From the NCBI GenBank assembly GCA_963691715.1, contig OY829281.1, positions 2,170,001-2,234,000 of the forward strand: 64,000 bases of DNA, read 5' to 3'. Numbering within the stretch: position 1 is the first letter of the stretch; every line of letters begins with the position of its first letter. This DNA comes from HXMU1420-13 sp963691715. Its GTDB lineage: Bacteria > Bacteroidota > Rhodothermia > Balneolales > Balneolaceae. The position numbers and the translations under genes are program-made. The notes under the pieces are model-generated. The model was not told the DNA's origin, did no database searches, and worked only from the letters and a program-made list of their open reading frames with translations. Shown here piece by piece: positions 9,236 to 18,542 of this stretch.

Positions 9236-10781
9236 TATGTTCTCCATTTAAGTCAATATGTTCTTGTTGTGCAACCTCTTCAGCAATCAGGTTTAGTTCA
9301 TTACTGTTAAGAATAGCGTGCGCTTTAGCAATATCTTTTGCAAAAATTCGGTCTTTATCCGCATGGTCAATCTTGGTGCGTACATGATGGTGACACGCTT
9401 CTAAAATCACTCCTGACTTCAGAGGGCGCCGGAAATCAAAAGCCTGGGCAGCGGTTACTAATTCTATGGCTAAAATTTGTTCTAAATTTGTAAGCACTTG
9501 ATTCAATTTTCTTGAAGATATGGAGCCCATACTTACATGGTCTTCCTGTCCCAATGAAGTTGGAATACTATCTGCGGAAGAAGGGAAACATAGCGACTTA
9601 TTTTCGCTAACTAATGCTGCTGAGGTATATTGAGGAATCATGAAGCCAGAATTAAGACCAATATCATTCATCAATAGTTTTGGTAATCCTTCATGACCGC
9701 CTTCTAGCAATAAGTAAATTCTACGATCAGAGATGTTTCCAATTTCATGAGCGGCTACAGTGAGATAATCTGCTGCCATTGCTAGTGGTTGTCCGTGAAA
9801 ATTTCCACCGCTTATTGCTTCATTCTCTGAAAAAATGATTGGATTATCCGTTACCGAGTTTATTTCAATATCTACCAATTCTTTCATATGCAACCATGCA
9901 TTTCTAGAACTACCATGAACTTGAGAGATACACCGAATAGAATATGGATCTTGTACACGACCACAATCAATGTGTGATTGTATCATTTCTGAATGTTCCA
10001 GTAATGCCCGCATGCGATGAGCAACGTGTTTGCATCCAGCAAAAGGTCGTATCTGATGCAATTTTTTTGAAAATGGACTAGCACTTCCGAGTACTCCTTC
10101 TAAACTCATTGCGCCAATTATATCTGAAATATCTAATAGTTGTTGCATGCGATAAACACCAATGGCAACATGGGCCGCAATAAATTGAGTACCATTAATT
10201 AAGGCGAGTCCCTCTTTAGCCTTTAATACCAGTGGTTTAAGACCTGTTAATTGATACATTTTTGCCGCTTCTATTTTTGCTCCTTGGTAGTAAACTTCTC
10301 CCAACCCAATTAGTGGAAGAAAAAGATGTGCAAGAGGAGCTAAATCTCCAGAAGCACCTACTGAGCCTTGTTCTGGCACCACAGGAATTATATTGTGGTT
10401 AATGAAAAATTCAATACGTTGAAGTGTTGTTTTTTGTACTCCTGAAAACCCCATACTTAATGCTTGTAGTTTAAGTACTAGCATTATTTTTGCAATCTTT
10501 GGCTCAATTGGATTCCCAACCCCTACACTATGACTTCGAAGAATATTGTCCTGTAATTTTGAAGTGTCTTCTTTGGAAATAATGGTATTGCATAATGGAC
10601 CAAACCCTGTATTAATTCCGTATGTGATTTTCCCATTCTCAATAATGGCATCTACAAAATCTGCACTCTGCTCCACCTGATCGATGGATTTTTTTGACAG
10701 CTCTACATAGGCGTCATCTTCACTTAGTTCTACAAGATCTTTGATTGTTAGGGTATCTATTCCAACGTGTATAAAACGCAT
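9213..10781 (-). CDS. hutH: Histidine ammonia-lyase
   Basis: First enzyme of the pathway: deaminates L-histidine to trans-urocanate. The Ala-Ser-Gly triad that cyclises to the MIO cofactor is at residues 143-145 within GSVGASGDLAPLAHL. Other family blocks are present: YGINTGFG near residue 54, SVTDNPI and a glutamine-rich QEDHVSMGS segment. 522 residues, usual length. It is the first gene of the hutHUIG operon, with a 67-bp gap to the divergent LysR gene, so the operon promoter must lie in that gap. Confidence 0.97.
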   Translation of the reverse strand: MRFIHVGIDTLTIKDLVELSEDDAYVELSKKSIDQVEQSADFVDAIIENGKITYGINTGFGPLCNTIISKEDTSKLQDNILRSHSVGVGNPIEPKIAKIMLVLKLQALSMGFSGVQKTTLQRIEFFINHNIIPVVPEQGSVGASGDLAPLAHLFLPLIGLGEVYYQGAKIEAAKMYQLTGLKPLVLKAKEGLALINGTQFIAAHVAIGVYRMQQLLDISDIIGAMSLEGVLGSASPFSKKLHQIRPFAGCKHVAHRMRALLEHSEMIQSHIDCGRVQDPYSIRCISQVHGSSRNAWLHMKELVDIEINSVTDNPIIFSENEAISGGNFHGQPLAMAADYLTVAAHEIGNISDRRIYLLLEGGHEGLPKLLMNDIGLNSGFMIPQYTSAALVSENKSLCFPSSADSIPTSLGQEDHVSMGSISSRKLNQVLTNLEQILAIELVTAAQAFDFRRPLKSGVILEACHHHVRTKIDHADKDRIFAKDIAKAHAILNSNELNLIAEEVAQQEHIDLNGEHNGLFRIS

Positions 10782-10848
10782 TTTTTATTTGTAATCTACA
10801 TTAAGCTATAAATACTTTGTAATTCTTAGTTTTTATATATTAATAACT
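10782..10848. promoter_or_regulatory. Divergent hut operon / LysR control region
   Basis: The 67-bp AT-rich gap between divergent hutH and the LysR gene must contain both promoters. LysR proteins typically bind T-N11-A sites in such gaps. Several AT-rich candidates exist but none stands out, so I do not name an operator. Location is from gene arrangement only. Confidence 0.5.
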
Positions 10849-11727
10849 ATGAGTAATAATTTAGAACTTCGACATCTTAACTATTTTCAAGTAGTGGCTG
10901 AAGAGCTCCACTTTAGCAATGCTGCAAAAAAACTATTTATCACCCAGCCAGCTTTAAGTCGACAAATAAAGCAATTAGAAAAAATACTTAATACAACGCT
11001 ACTTAAAAGAGACAAACGAAATGTTGAGCTTACAAAAGCAGGGATGTACTTGCTAGAAGAAGCTGAATTCTTATCCAATCACATCGACTATTTAAAAAAG
11101 AATATCCAACATATACAATCGGGAGGAGCTGGTGAATTACGAATTGGATTTGTAGGCTCTGCGATGAATTCAGTGATTCCTGGATTAATTGCTTCCATTC
11201 AGGAAAAAATTCCTGGCATGCATACCGAATTAACCGAACTACCCAATCAAGTTCAAATTGATCGAGTACGAAATGATACCTTGGATATTGGTTTTATTCG
11301 GTCTATGCGATTACCGAATGGACTTGAGAAGAAACATGTTTTTAAAGAAACCTTTAGTTTGGTATTACCAATTAGTCATGAATTGAATCAGCAAAATTTT
11401 AGATCTGTAAAACAACTACAAGAAGAATCATTCATTTTATTTTCTAGCCAGTATAGTCATGGATATTTCGAAAAGATAATGAGTATTTTTGAAGATCAGG
11501 GTTTTTCACCAAAGGTGGCACATCAATCGGTACATGCAAATACAATTTTTCGATTAGTAGAGCAAAATCTAGGCATTGGTATTGTACCTACATCGTTAAC
11601 ACATGGGTTTGCACTCAATTTCAAATGCATTGATTTAAAAGATATCCATCAACGCACAAAACTTACAGCCATCTGGAAAAAAGGGCATAAAAATAGACTT
11701 CTGAAAAGTTTTATTGAACTAATCTGA
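10849..11727 (+). CDS. LysR-type transcriptional regulator, probable regulator of hut
   Basis: 292 residues. The N-terminal winged helix-turn-helix is clear: LRHLNYFQVVAEELHFSNAAKKL, followed by TQPALSRQIKQLEK. The C-terminal part is the two-lobed periplasmic-binding-like effector domain (ELRIGFVGSAMNSVIPGL, a DTLDIGFIR segment, LVEQNLGIGIVP). It is transcribed divergently from hutH across 67 bp, the classic layout for a LysR activator of the neighbouring operon; urocanate would be the expected inducer by analogy with other hut systems. That regulatory link is inference. HutC (GntR) or HutP are the better-known hut regulators, and neither is in the window. Confidence 0.85.
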   Translation: MSNNLELRHLNYFQVVAEELHFSNAAKKLFITQPALSRQIKQLEKILNTTLLKRDKRNVELTKAGMYLLEEAEFLSNHIDYLKKNIQHIQSGGAGELRIGFVGSAMNSVIPGLIASIQEKIPGMHTELTELPNQVQIDRVRNDTLDIGFIRSMRLPNGLEKKHVFKETFSLVLPISHELNQQNFRSVKQLQEESFILFSSQYSHGYFEKIMSIFEDQGFSPKVAHQSVHANTIFRLVEQNLGIGIVPTSLTHGFALNFKCIDLKDIHQRTKLTAIWKKGHKNRLLKSFIELI

Positions 11728-11733
11728 AAGTAT

Positions 11734-12477
11734 CTATTTCATTTTTTTCTTTGAAACGTAATATGCCGCTCCTAACAGCGCAGCATTATTTTTAAATTCA
11801 GCGGGCTTAAAACGAGTACTTAGTTTTATGTAAGGCAGCGTCTTATCTGCTTTTGAACTTATCTGGCCAGCTATTATAAAAAGTTCGGGATGAAATAATT
11901 TTTCAAAATGTTCCAGGATAAATTGTAGTCGTTTTGCCCACGTTTTTCGTTGAATTCCTTCTTCTTTTCTCACTTTATTTGAGGCTCTTTCCTCTACTGA
12001 AATCCCTTTTATTTCGATATTTCCTAAATCAGTATTTGGGACAAGATTCCCATTTACAAACACAGAGGAGCCTATATTTTCGCCAATAGTAAAGACGATT
12101 ACTGTACCGGCTACTCCTTTTCCAATTCCCCATCGAATTTCAGCAAGACCGGCTGCATCCGAAGAATTCATTACTTGAACATCACAGCCTGTTATTTCAG
12201 AAAATAAATGATCAGCATCTGCATCAACCCAGGCTTCATCTAATATATGTGTAGATAGAATTCGACCTTTACGAACTGCGGCAGGTAATGCCACTCCAAT
12301 TGGGCCTTCCCAGTTAAATTTCTTAACAATTTTATGCATTTTAGAAATCAACTTATGTGGTCGAGTATCACTTATTGCATCAATAGATCTCTTTTCAGAT
12401 AAAATTTCTCCTTTATCAGTGTCAACGATGGCTCCCTTTACACTTTCACCATCGATTAAAATGCCTAGTATCTCCAA
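11734..12477 (-). CDS. Degenerate ROK/polyphosphate-glucokinase paralogue, probably catalytically inactive
   Basis: 247 residues, alignable along its length with the kinase at 2535-3287 (shared VKGAIVDT, ALPAAVRKGR, LVPNTDLGN, FEKLFHPELFIIAG, ALLGAAY). The residues that matter for kinase activity are changed: GIDVGGSG has become GILIDGES, catalytic NDVDAAG is NSSDAAG so the catalytic Asp is Ser, GTGIG is GENIG, and GGGVS is AGQIS. The reading frame is intact and the fold-forming segments are kept, so it looks like a maintained pseudoenzyme, perhaps a sugar- or kinase-sensing regulator, and not random decay. It ends six bases from the end of the LysR gene, convergently. The function is unknown. 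Confidence 0.75.
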   Translation of the reverse strand: MEILGILIDGESVKGAIVDTDKGEILSEKRSIDAISDTRPHKLISKMHKIVKKFNWEGPIGVALPAAVRKGRILSTHILDEAWVDADADHLFSEITGCDVQVMNSSDAAGLAEIRWGIGKGVAGTVIVFTIGENIGSSVFVNGNLVPNTDLGNIEIKGISVEERASNKVRKEEGIQRKTWAKRLQFILEHFEKLFHPELFIIAGQISSKADKTLPYIKLSTRFKPAEFKNNAALLGAAYYVSKKKMK

Positions 12478-12620
12478 AATATCTTTCGAATTCGTTTAAT
12501 TGAACTAGTATAAGGAATGATCATAGAAATGCAATGTTAAATCTTTTAGACTTGCCAAATGGAATCATTTAATACTCAAATTAGGGGTTGAAAGCTCCAT
12601 AAGTGTACAATAGATAAATT

Positions 12621-12659
12621 ACCTAAGCGTGTGAATATATATCTACACTTCACTTAGGT
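12621..12659. promoter_or_regulatory. Imperfect palindrome upstream of first esterase
   Basis: ACCTAAG (12621-12627) and CTTAGGT (12653-12659) form the arms of an imperfect inverted repeat with GTGTG/CACTTCAC symmetry inside. It ends about 30 bp before the esterase start at 12690, a plausible place for an operator or a 5'-UTR hairpin. No regulator is identified. Confidence 0.35.
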
Positions 12660-12689
12660 TAAATAATGCATACTTTAAAACTATCACCC

Positions 12690-13823
12690 ATGAAAGGTAT
12701 ATTCATTCTATTCATTAGTATTATTTTTTCAATAACAGCATGTAATCAAGAGAACAACCTAATTAATTCTGTAGATGCCACTCCTATTGTAAAGCGAAGC
12801 CCTTCGTATTCATTCGTCAAGGACTCTAATATCGTTTACGCGGAAGGACTTGTACATGATAATGAAAGTGTATATCCATTTTCTTCAAACAATTTAGGTG
12901 ATGATTCACCCCTTATGTTAGATGTGTATTACCCTGTTGATCGTTCGAATAATAGACCTGTCTTCATGTGGATACATGGAGGGGGATTTACCGGTGGCAC
13001 AAAAACTAAGGTAGATATTGTAGAAATGGCAGAATATTATGCTACAAGAGGATGGGTTTTTATTTCTATCGATTATCGGACCACAGAAGAATTATGTGAT
13101 GCAGAACATATACCTGCATGTAAAGACAAGTTGAAAGAAATGGTTAAGATAGATCGTGATAAAATAATAGATTTCTATACGGGTATTGCACCGCAAGAAT
13201 GGGTCAGTTATGTTTTAAATCAAAATCCAGATTCTCCTAAGAAGTTACAGCAATCAATTGCTCAATATACCTCTCAAAGAGATGCTAAAGCTGCATTGCG
13301 TTGGATTGTCGCTAATGCTAGTGCATACAATATCAACACCGATTACATTACAGTTGGAGGAAACTCAGCAGGTTCTATAACTACAATAGCATTAGGGATT
13401 TCAAATCAGGAAGATTTTAGAGAAGAAATATCTTTAGATGACGATCCCACGCTTTCGACTACTCATCTTAATGAACGCTATGATGTTAAAAGTATGGTTT
13501 ATTTCTGGGGGTCGAATGATAAATTGGATTTACATGAAAGAGTCTATGATTTAAAAAAATATGAGCGATATGATGCTACCGATCCAGAATTATTCATGGG
13601 ACATGGTAAAGCTGAAGATCTACAAACGCCTTATGAAGGAGCTCTAGAATTGCAAAGTGTTTATGACTCTTTAGGCATTTATAACGAATTGAATACGCTT
13701 GTATATCCCCCAGATGACAACCCCGCAGGACATGGGGCATGGGATGCTGAAGTTGATGGTGTGGGTTTATTCGAGCTATCATTTAATTTCATAGTAAGCC
13801 GGCAGAAATTAAGTGTTGAATAA
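12690..13823 (+). CDS. Lipoprotein alpha/beta-hydrolase (esterase), copy 1
   Basis: Predicted outer-membrane or periplasmic lipoprotein: the signal peptide starting at MKGIFILF ends in a lipobox ITAC (Cys about residue 19). The alpha/beta-hydrolase core is of the carboxylesterase/HSL type: oxyanion-hole HGGGF, nucleophile elbow GNSAG, and a late GHGAWDAE that supplies the catalytic His. An ATG at 12666 would add eight residues before the signal peptide, so I prefer 12690. It is a tandem paralogue of the next gene; this copy has a longer insertion after the STTEEL-like segment. The substrate is unknown; the neighbouring acetylesterase-like protein suggests acyl groups on polysaccharide. Confidence 0.8.
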   Translation: MKGIFILFISIIFSITACNQENNLINSVDATPIVKRSPSYSFVKDSNIVYAEGLVHDNESVYPFSSNNLGDDSPLMLDVYYPVDRSNNRPVFMWIHGGGFTGGTKTKVDIVEMAEYYATRGWVFISIDYRTTEELCDAEHIPACKDKLKEMVKIDRDKIIDFYTGIAPQEWVSYVLNQNPDSPKKLQQSIAQYTSQRDAKAALRWIVANASAYNINTDYITVGGNSAGSITTIALGISNQEDFREEISLDDDPTLSTTHLNERYDVKSMVYFWGSNDKLDLHERVYDLKKYERYDATDPELFMGHGKAEDLQTPYEGALELQSVYDSLGIYNELNTLVYPPDDNPAGHGAWDAEVDGVGLFELSFNFIVSRQKLSVE

Positions 13824-13909
13824 CGTACAACCATCCTGATTTCAAGATGCTAATTTTTTTAATTAGTACAGCGATAACTGTTAAATCATACCATCCACAT
13901 TGCAAGACT

Positions 13910-14956
13910 ATGAAAAATATAATTATCCTATTCCTCAAAATTACAATGTTATTAACAGCATGTAATAAAACAGATTATGTAGTTAATTCTGAAGAATCAA
14001 CACCTGTTGTTAAACAGGTGTCGACCTTTCCGGTTATTATCGATCAAGACATACAATATGCTCAAGGTTTAGGATATGATGATTCAAGTACTTCTTCGTT
14101 TCCTATCCCTCTTAAATTGGATGTCTATTATCCTGACAATGAAGTTATTAACCGTCCTGTTATAATGTTCATACATGGAGGTAGTTTTATGGGTGGTTCA
14201 AAACTAAAACCAGAAATCGTAGATATGGCCAATTATTATGCTTCCAGGGGATGGGTTTTTGTATCTATAGACTATAGAACCTCAAAAGAATTAGGGAATA
14301 TCGCTGAAATTCCACCTAATAATGAGCTATACTATTATAAAGGAATAGCACCACAAGATTGGATTTCCTTTAGTCAGGAAATAACATCTACACCCGAAGA
14401 AACTAAGACACTAATTGCGATGTATGCTGCTCAAAGAGATGCCAAAGCAGCGCTTCGGTGGGTGGTTGCTAACTCTGGAATTTACAATATAGATACAAAT
14501 TTTATCACAGTTGGAGGAGCTTCAGCAGGGGCAATAACATCCATCACACTAGGTATTTCAAACCAAGAAGATTTTACTAATGAAATGGATATATCTGAAG
14601 ACCCTACGCTCGCTACTACCAACATCAATATCTCCTACAATGTAAAGAATATTATTAATTTCTGGGGTTCTAACATAAAATTAGAATTAGTTGAATCGAT
14701 TTTTGGATTGGACAGATATGATATCAACGATCCTGAATTATTTACAGCACACGGAAATAAAGATCCTAATGCATTTACACCCTATTCTGAAGCCATTGAA
14801 TTACGTGATATTTATAATTCTCTAGGTATTTACAATCATCTTGTAACACTGTTAAATGCGGGTCATGGTGCATGGAACGCTACCGCTGATGGAAAAAGCT
14901 TGTCAGATATGTCTTTCGATTTTCTTGTAGAAAGACAAAATTTAACTATTGAATAA
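13910..14956 (+). CDS. Lipoprotein alpha/beta-hydrolase (esterase), copy 2
   Basis: Tandem paralogue of the preceding esterase with the same order of elements: signal peptide MKNIIILFLKITMLLTAC with lipobox Cys, oxyanion-hole HGGSF, a shared ASRGWVFVSIDYRT block, a QRDAKAALRWVVANS block, nucleophile elbow GASAG and GHGAWNA. I start it at ATG 13910, since an upstream start at 13847 would add 21 residues unlike a signal peptide. The gap to copy 1 is 86 bp. The catalytic residues look complete, so both copies are probably active; what distinguishes them is not visible. Confidence 0.8.
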   Translation: MKNIIILFLKITMLLTACNKTDYVVNSEESTPVVKQVSTFPVIIDQDIQYAQGLGYDDSSTSSFPIPLKLDVYYPDNEVINRPVIMFIHGGSFMGGSKLKPEIVDMANYYASRGWVFVSIDYRTSKELGNIAEIPPNNELYYYKGIAPQDWISFSQEITSTPEETKTLIAMYAAQRDAKAALRWVVANSGIYNIDTNFITVGGASAGAITSITLGISNQEDFTNEMDISEDPTLATTNINISYNVKNIINFWGSNIKLELVESIFGLDRYDINDPELFTAHGNKDPNAFTPYSEAIELRDIYNSLGIYNHLVTLLNAGHGAWNATADGKSLSDMSFDFLVERQNLTIE

Positions 14957-15168
14957 AGTATGATGATGAACATTGGAGCTCATTGATCTATCCAAATCAT
15001 ATTATTCCAAGTACTATTGGGTGCTCCAAATAAGATTGTAATGAATATGTTTGATGTCCATTTTTTTATTAAGTTTTTCACAATGTTTCTATCTTAGCTA
15101 CACAAATGACTAATACATATATTATTAATATTTTAACTATTTTAAAATTGTTATTAATAAACTTAAAA

Positions 15169-18069
15169 ATGAAATACATATCTTTACTTAGTATAATACT
15201 AAATATTTTCCTTTTACCTAACATTATTGCTCAAACTAATGATGATGTGATTCCATCAAGATTTACTTCATTTACGTGGATAAATACTGAAAGAGTAGAA
15301 AATTCCTCCTACGGTTCTGGTTATACCATGTACTCATCAGTATGGCCAGTTATGGTAAATTATCCAGGCTACACAGCATTTCAATCAGGATTAGCATCTT
15401 CATGGTTATCACCTAAACCAATCGATAACTCAGATCATCTATCTTTTTATCAGACCATTGAAGGGGGACTTGGATGGTGGGGTAATACACGTTTTGGGAC
15501 TAAAACTCCTAAATTTATCATGGGTGCAGTTGCTTACAATTTTAGCGCATGGGCTAACGGTCCAGGAGATGGAAGCACGGCTACGATAGATCATGTACCA
15601 AACGGGTATAGAGATTGGACCAAGGATGAAGGAAAATATGGAATAGCTCAACTATCGCAACATATACTATGGCCACCAGATGGACTAAATATGAAGCAAG
15701 GAAGTAATGGGCAGTTACTTGGATACGGTTACTTACCTTTACCACTTACAGATACTATGTCCGAAACTAATGGTGAACCTATATCTACAGGAAATCAATC
15801 ATGGACACTTTTCCTCAATTCTGAAAATTTTAAAGGACCATTAACATTCGTTTTACCTACATTTTGGAGTAAATCATTAGTTGATAATCCACATTTAGAA
15901 GGTCAATTTTTTGATGCTAGACCTTCCAATCAAAATGTAGGCTTTGGAGTTGAGCATGCATATTCTCCTGCTTTAATAAGTTACGATAATTCAGGAAAAG
16001 CATATTCTAAAGTTTCGAGAAGAAGTTTTCCAAAAAATGCTGATACAAATTATTCGTTATTGAATCATCAAATTAAAGTATATTCAAAAGAAGCACTTTG
16101 GAATAAAATTTATGCTTGGTTTAATGGAAATGCAGAGCCTGTAATTCCATCGTTACATACATTTTTAGAAGAACAAGGAACTTTGGATGTAGCCTATACT
16201 ACCTCATACATGCAAGAAGAAATTAAAACTCATGGTGACCATGACTATTCGATACCAACACACATAAAATCAAATATTTACAGCACACCCTATATCGAAG
16301 ATGAAAATCATATGGGAATTAAATGGGATGGTTCTTATGTATCTCAAACTTCAGATTCTTATTTGCTACCGGAATATTATCAACTCAATGTAAATGGTGA
16401 TAATACATGGGTACCTATTAAAGAAGAAGATGTCCCTTCTTCAACCAGTTTATTAGATCAAGAATTACAATCCCATCCAATAAATAATAATATTCCTTAT
16501 CTCACTCCACTAGATCCAGAAAACCACAAATATAATGACCCTGATAACCCTTGGCGCAATCCTGGACCTTCAGCTGGTCCATTTTATGCTTTCCTAGGTG
16601 ATGGTAGTAAAGTAACGTATTATTGGTATAAGTTTATAAATCAACCCTCCGTTGTGAGAGCTAATCTACCAAATGATCAGTTACAAAAATTACAGGAAAG
16701 AGTTGAATTAATACATACACATTGGAAACCTGACCAAGAATATTTGAAACCACCATCAACTGGAGAATTAGTAAGTCTTGACCCGAATTTGATTGTAGAT
16801 CCTCCTTCGGGACTAGAAATTGGTTTTGTACCTATAGTATCTCGTCAAGAAAAATCAGCACCGAGTAAAATGTTACGCAAATTCATTCTTGCAGGTCAAT
16901 CGAATATGCATGGTCATGGTTGGGTTAGAAAAGAATGGGCACCAGGGTCTATTGGAACTTTAATAGACGTTCTTGATAAAGACAGTACTAATCATTGGGA
17001 AAAGGTGGGATCTAAAGACGATTGGAAAATCTTAGATAATGTATGGATCTATTCTGAGCGTGATACGGATACATTGATCGCAAAAGCTAGTGTTGATCAA
17101 GGAACTGGATATGATCAAATAGGACCTGAATTGATGTTTGCTTATGAAATTGATAGTCTTTTTGGCGAAGATCCAATTTTGATCATAAAAACTGCATGGG
17201 GCGGTAAAAACCTTGCTGTTGATTTTAGACCACCTTCTGCTAATGGAGATACTGGTGAATACTACACTAAAATTATTGAAACCACTGAAAAAATAACTAA
17301 TAATCTAGGGACATTCTTTCCGTCTTTTGAAGGAATAGAATATGAATTTACAGGTTTTGGATGGTTTCAAGGATGGAATGATGGTGAAACTCTTGATTTT
17401 GCCCAGGAGTATGAAAATAATCTTTCTTTACTTTTAGCTGATATTCGAAAAGATTTGAAATCTCCCAACTTACCAATTGTAATTGCCAATAGTGGACATT
17501 ACGGTGACAATAGAAATCATGGAGATCCTTGGCTTCATAAAATTCAGGATTATATTGTGCCTGCACAAGAAGCTGTAGCATGTGACTTCAGCTATGAAGG
17601 AAATGTTGGATATGTTGACACTCGAGATTATTATTATGCAGTAGACCAATCTCCTGATGATGCATTACATCACTTTAATAACAATGCACTTTCATACTTA
17701 CACATTGGCCAGAATATGGGCTTTAGCATGATTAAAGCAGTGGCTGGAAATGCTATTTGTGATGTTGGTGTTAATAATGAAGACATAAGACCAAATGTAC
17801 CAAGCTTCATTAATTTATCGCAAAATTATCCAAATCCATTTAATCCTAATACTGTTATTTCATATTCCCTATCAACTAATTCTACCGTTGAATTAAGCAT
17901 TTATGACATAATGGGTAAAAAGGTAGCTACGCTGGTTAATGAATATAAAAATGCTGGGATGTATGATGTTAATTTTAATGCATCAGATTTATCCAGTGGA
18001 ATATATATGTATCAATTAAAAATTGATGGTAAAGTCGTAGAAACAAGAAGCATGACCTTAATTAAATAA
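15169..18069 (+). CDS. T9SS-exported acetylesterase-like (SGNH/DUF303) protein
   Basis: A secreted protein of about 966 residues. Signal peptide (MKYISLLSIILNIFLLPNII, cleaved near AQ). Residues about 20-560 form a Trp/Tyr-rich extracellular domain I do not recognise. From about residue 570 comes a sialate O-acetylesterase-like SGNH domain: FILAGQSNMHGHG holds the nucleophile Ser, and DDALHHFN near its end supplies the Asp/His pair. From about residue 880 comes a type A T9SS sorting domain (NYPNPFNPNTVISY, SSGIYMYQL, final MTLIK). It is therefore predicted to be anchored on or released from the cell surface and to remove acetyl groups from glycans. ATG 15169 is chosen because the upstream start at 15106 adds a non-signal-like leader. 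It follows two esterase genes on the same strand. Confidence 0.8.
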   Translation: MKYISLLSIILNIFLLPNIIAQTNDDVIPSRFTSFTWINTERVENSSYGSGYTMYSSVWPVMVNYPGYTAFQSGLASSWLSPKPIDNSDHLSFYQTIEGGLGWWGNTRFGTKTPKFIMGAVAYNFSAWANGPGDGSTATIDHVPNGYRDWTKDEGKYGIAQLSQHILWPPDGLNMKQGSNGQLLGYGYLPLPLTDTMSETNGEPISTGNQSWTLFLNSENFKGPLTFVLPTFWSKSLVDNPHLEGQFFDARPSNQNVGFGVEHAYSPALISYDNSGKAYSKVSRRSFPKNADTNYSLLNHQIKVYSKEALWNKIYAWFNGNAEPVIPSLHTFLEEQGTLDVAYTTSYMQEEIKTHGDHDYSIPTHIKSNIYSTPYIEDENHMGIKWDGSYVSQTSDSYLLPEYYQLNVNGDNTWVPIKEEDVPSSTSLLDQELQSHPINNNIPYLTPLDPENHKYNDPDNPWRNPGPSAGPFYAFLGDGSKVTYYWYKFINQPSVVRANLPNDQLQKLQERVELIHTHWKPDQEYLKPPSTGELVSLDPNLIVDPPSGLEIGFVPIVSRQEKSAPSKMLRKFILAGQSNMHGHGWVRKEWAPGSIGTLIDVLDKDSTNHWEKVGSKDDWKILDNVWIYSERDTDTLIAKASVDQGTGYDQIGPELMFAYEIDSLFGEDPILIIKTAWGGKNLAVDFRPPSANGDTGEYYTKIIETTEKITNNLGTFFPSFEGIEYEFTGFGWFQGWNDGETLDFAQEYENNLSLLLADIRKDLKSPNLPIVIANSGHYGDNRNHGDPWLHKIQDYIVPAQEAVACDFSYEGNVGYVDTRDYYYAVDQSPDDALHHFNNNALSYLHIGQNMGFSMIKAVAGNAICDVGVNNEDIRPNVPSFINLSQNYPNPFNPNTVISYSLSTNSTVELSIYDIMGKKVATLVNEYKNAGMYDVNFNASDLSSGIYMYQLKIDGKVVETRSMTLIK

Positions 18070-18129
18070 CCTATTATTACCCCAGTTGTTGGATTTCTGC
18101 AATGGCCTAAATTCTTAGATTTGTGATTT

Positions 18130-18441
18130 GATGTAAAAGTAATTTCATTAATAAAATTACACTTAGTTTCAATTCCTCTTTATGCAACCTATGCGATTGG
18201 AAAATATTTTTTCATTGATGGAGGTGCTATGTTGGACTTTCATAACAAAGAACAAAGCTTTGACCCCCAATATGGAATCAGATTTGGGTTTGGTGTTGGA
18301 TGGGAATACAGTTTTGATAATTACACGATCTCCATCAATCCCAATTTTAAACGGCATGCATCTATCCCTTTTGAGAAAGAAAAACATCACCAGAGATTAA
18401 CAGAAATGGGGGTGCGAATAAGTTTAGGATATAAGTTTTAA
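18130..18441 (+). pseudogene. Remnant: C-terminal part of an outer-membrane beta-barrel protein
   Basis: An open frame of about 100 codons after an in-frame TGA (18124-18126) translates to alternating strands: LHLVSIPLYATYAIGKYFF, FGFGVGWEYSFDNYTISI and the terminal GVRISLGYKF ending in Phe. These are hallmarks of the last strands of porin-like barrel proteins of this phylum. The N-terminal part and signal peptide are absent and no good start exists before ATG 18229, so it is probably a 5'-truncated relic. The alternative is an unrecognised small gene starting at 18229 (70 residues), but that would begin mid-barrel. Confidence 0.6.
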
Positions 18442-18542
18442 ATCCTGTCATACATTCTTTATATGCAAGACCAATTGAACATGCATTATTTCATCCTTTC
18501 GTAGTTTAATAAGTCGTAGCTAATTGAATCTTGAAAATTCTA

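Noticed and set aside
18182..18400. 72-residue plus-strand ORF overlapping the beta-barrel remnant
   Set aside because: It lies in a different frame from the strand-patterned remnant and its translation has no domain pattern.
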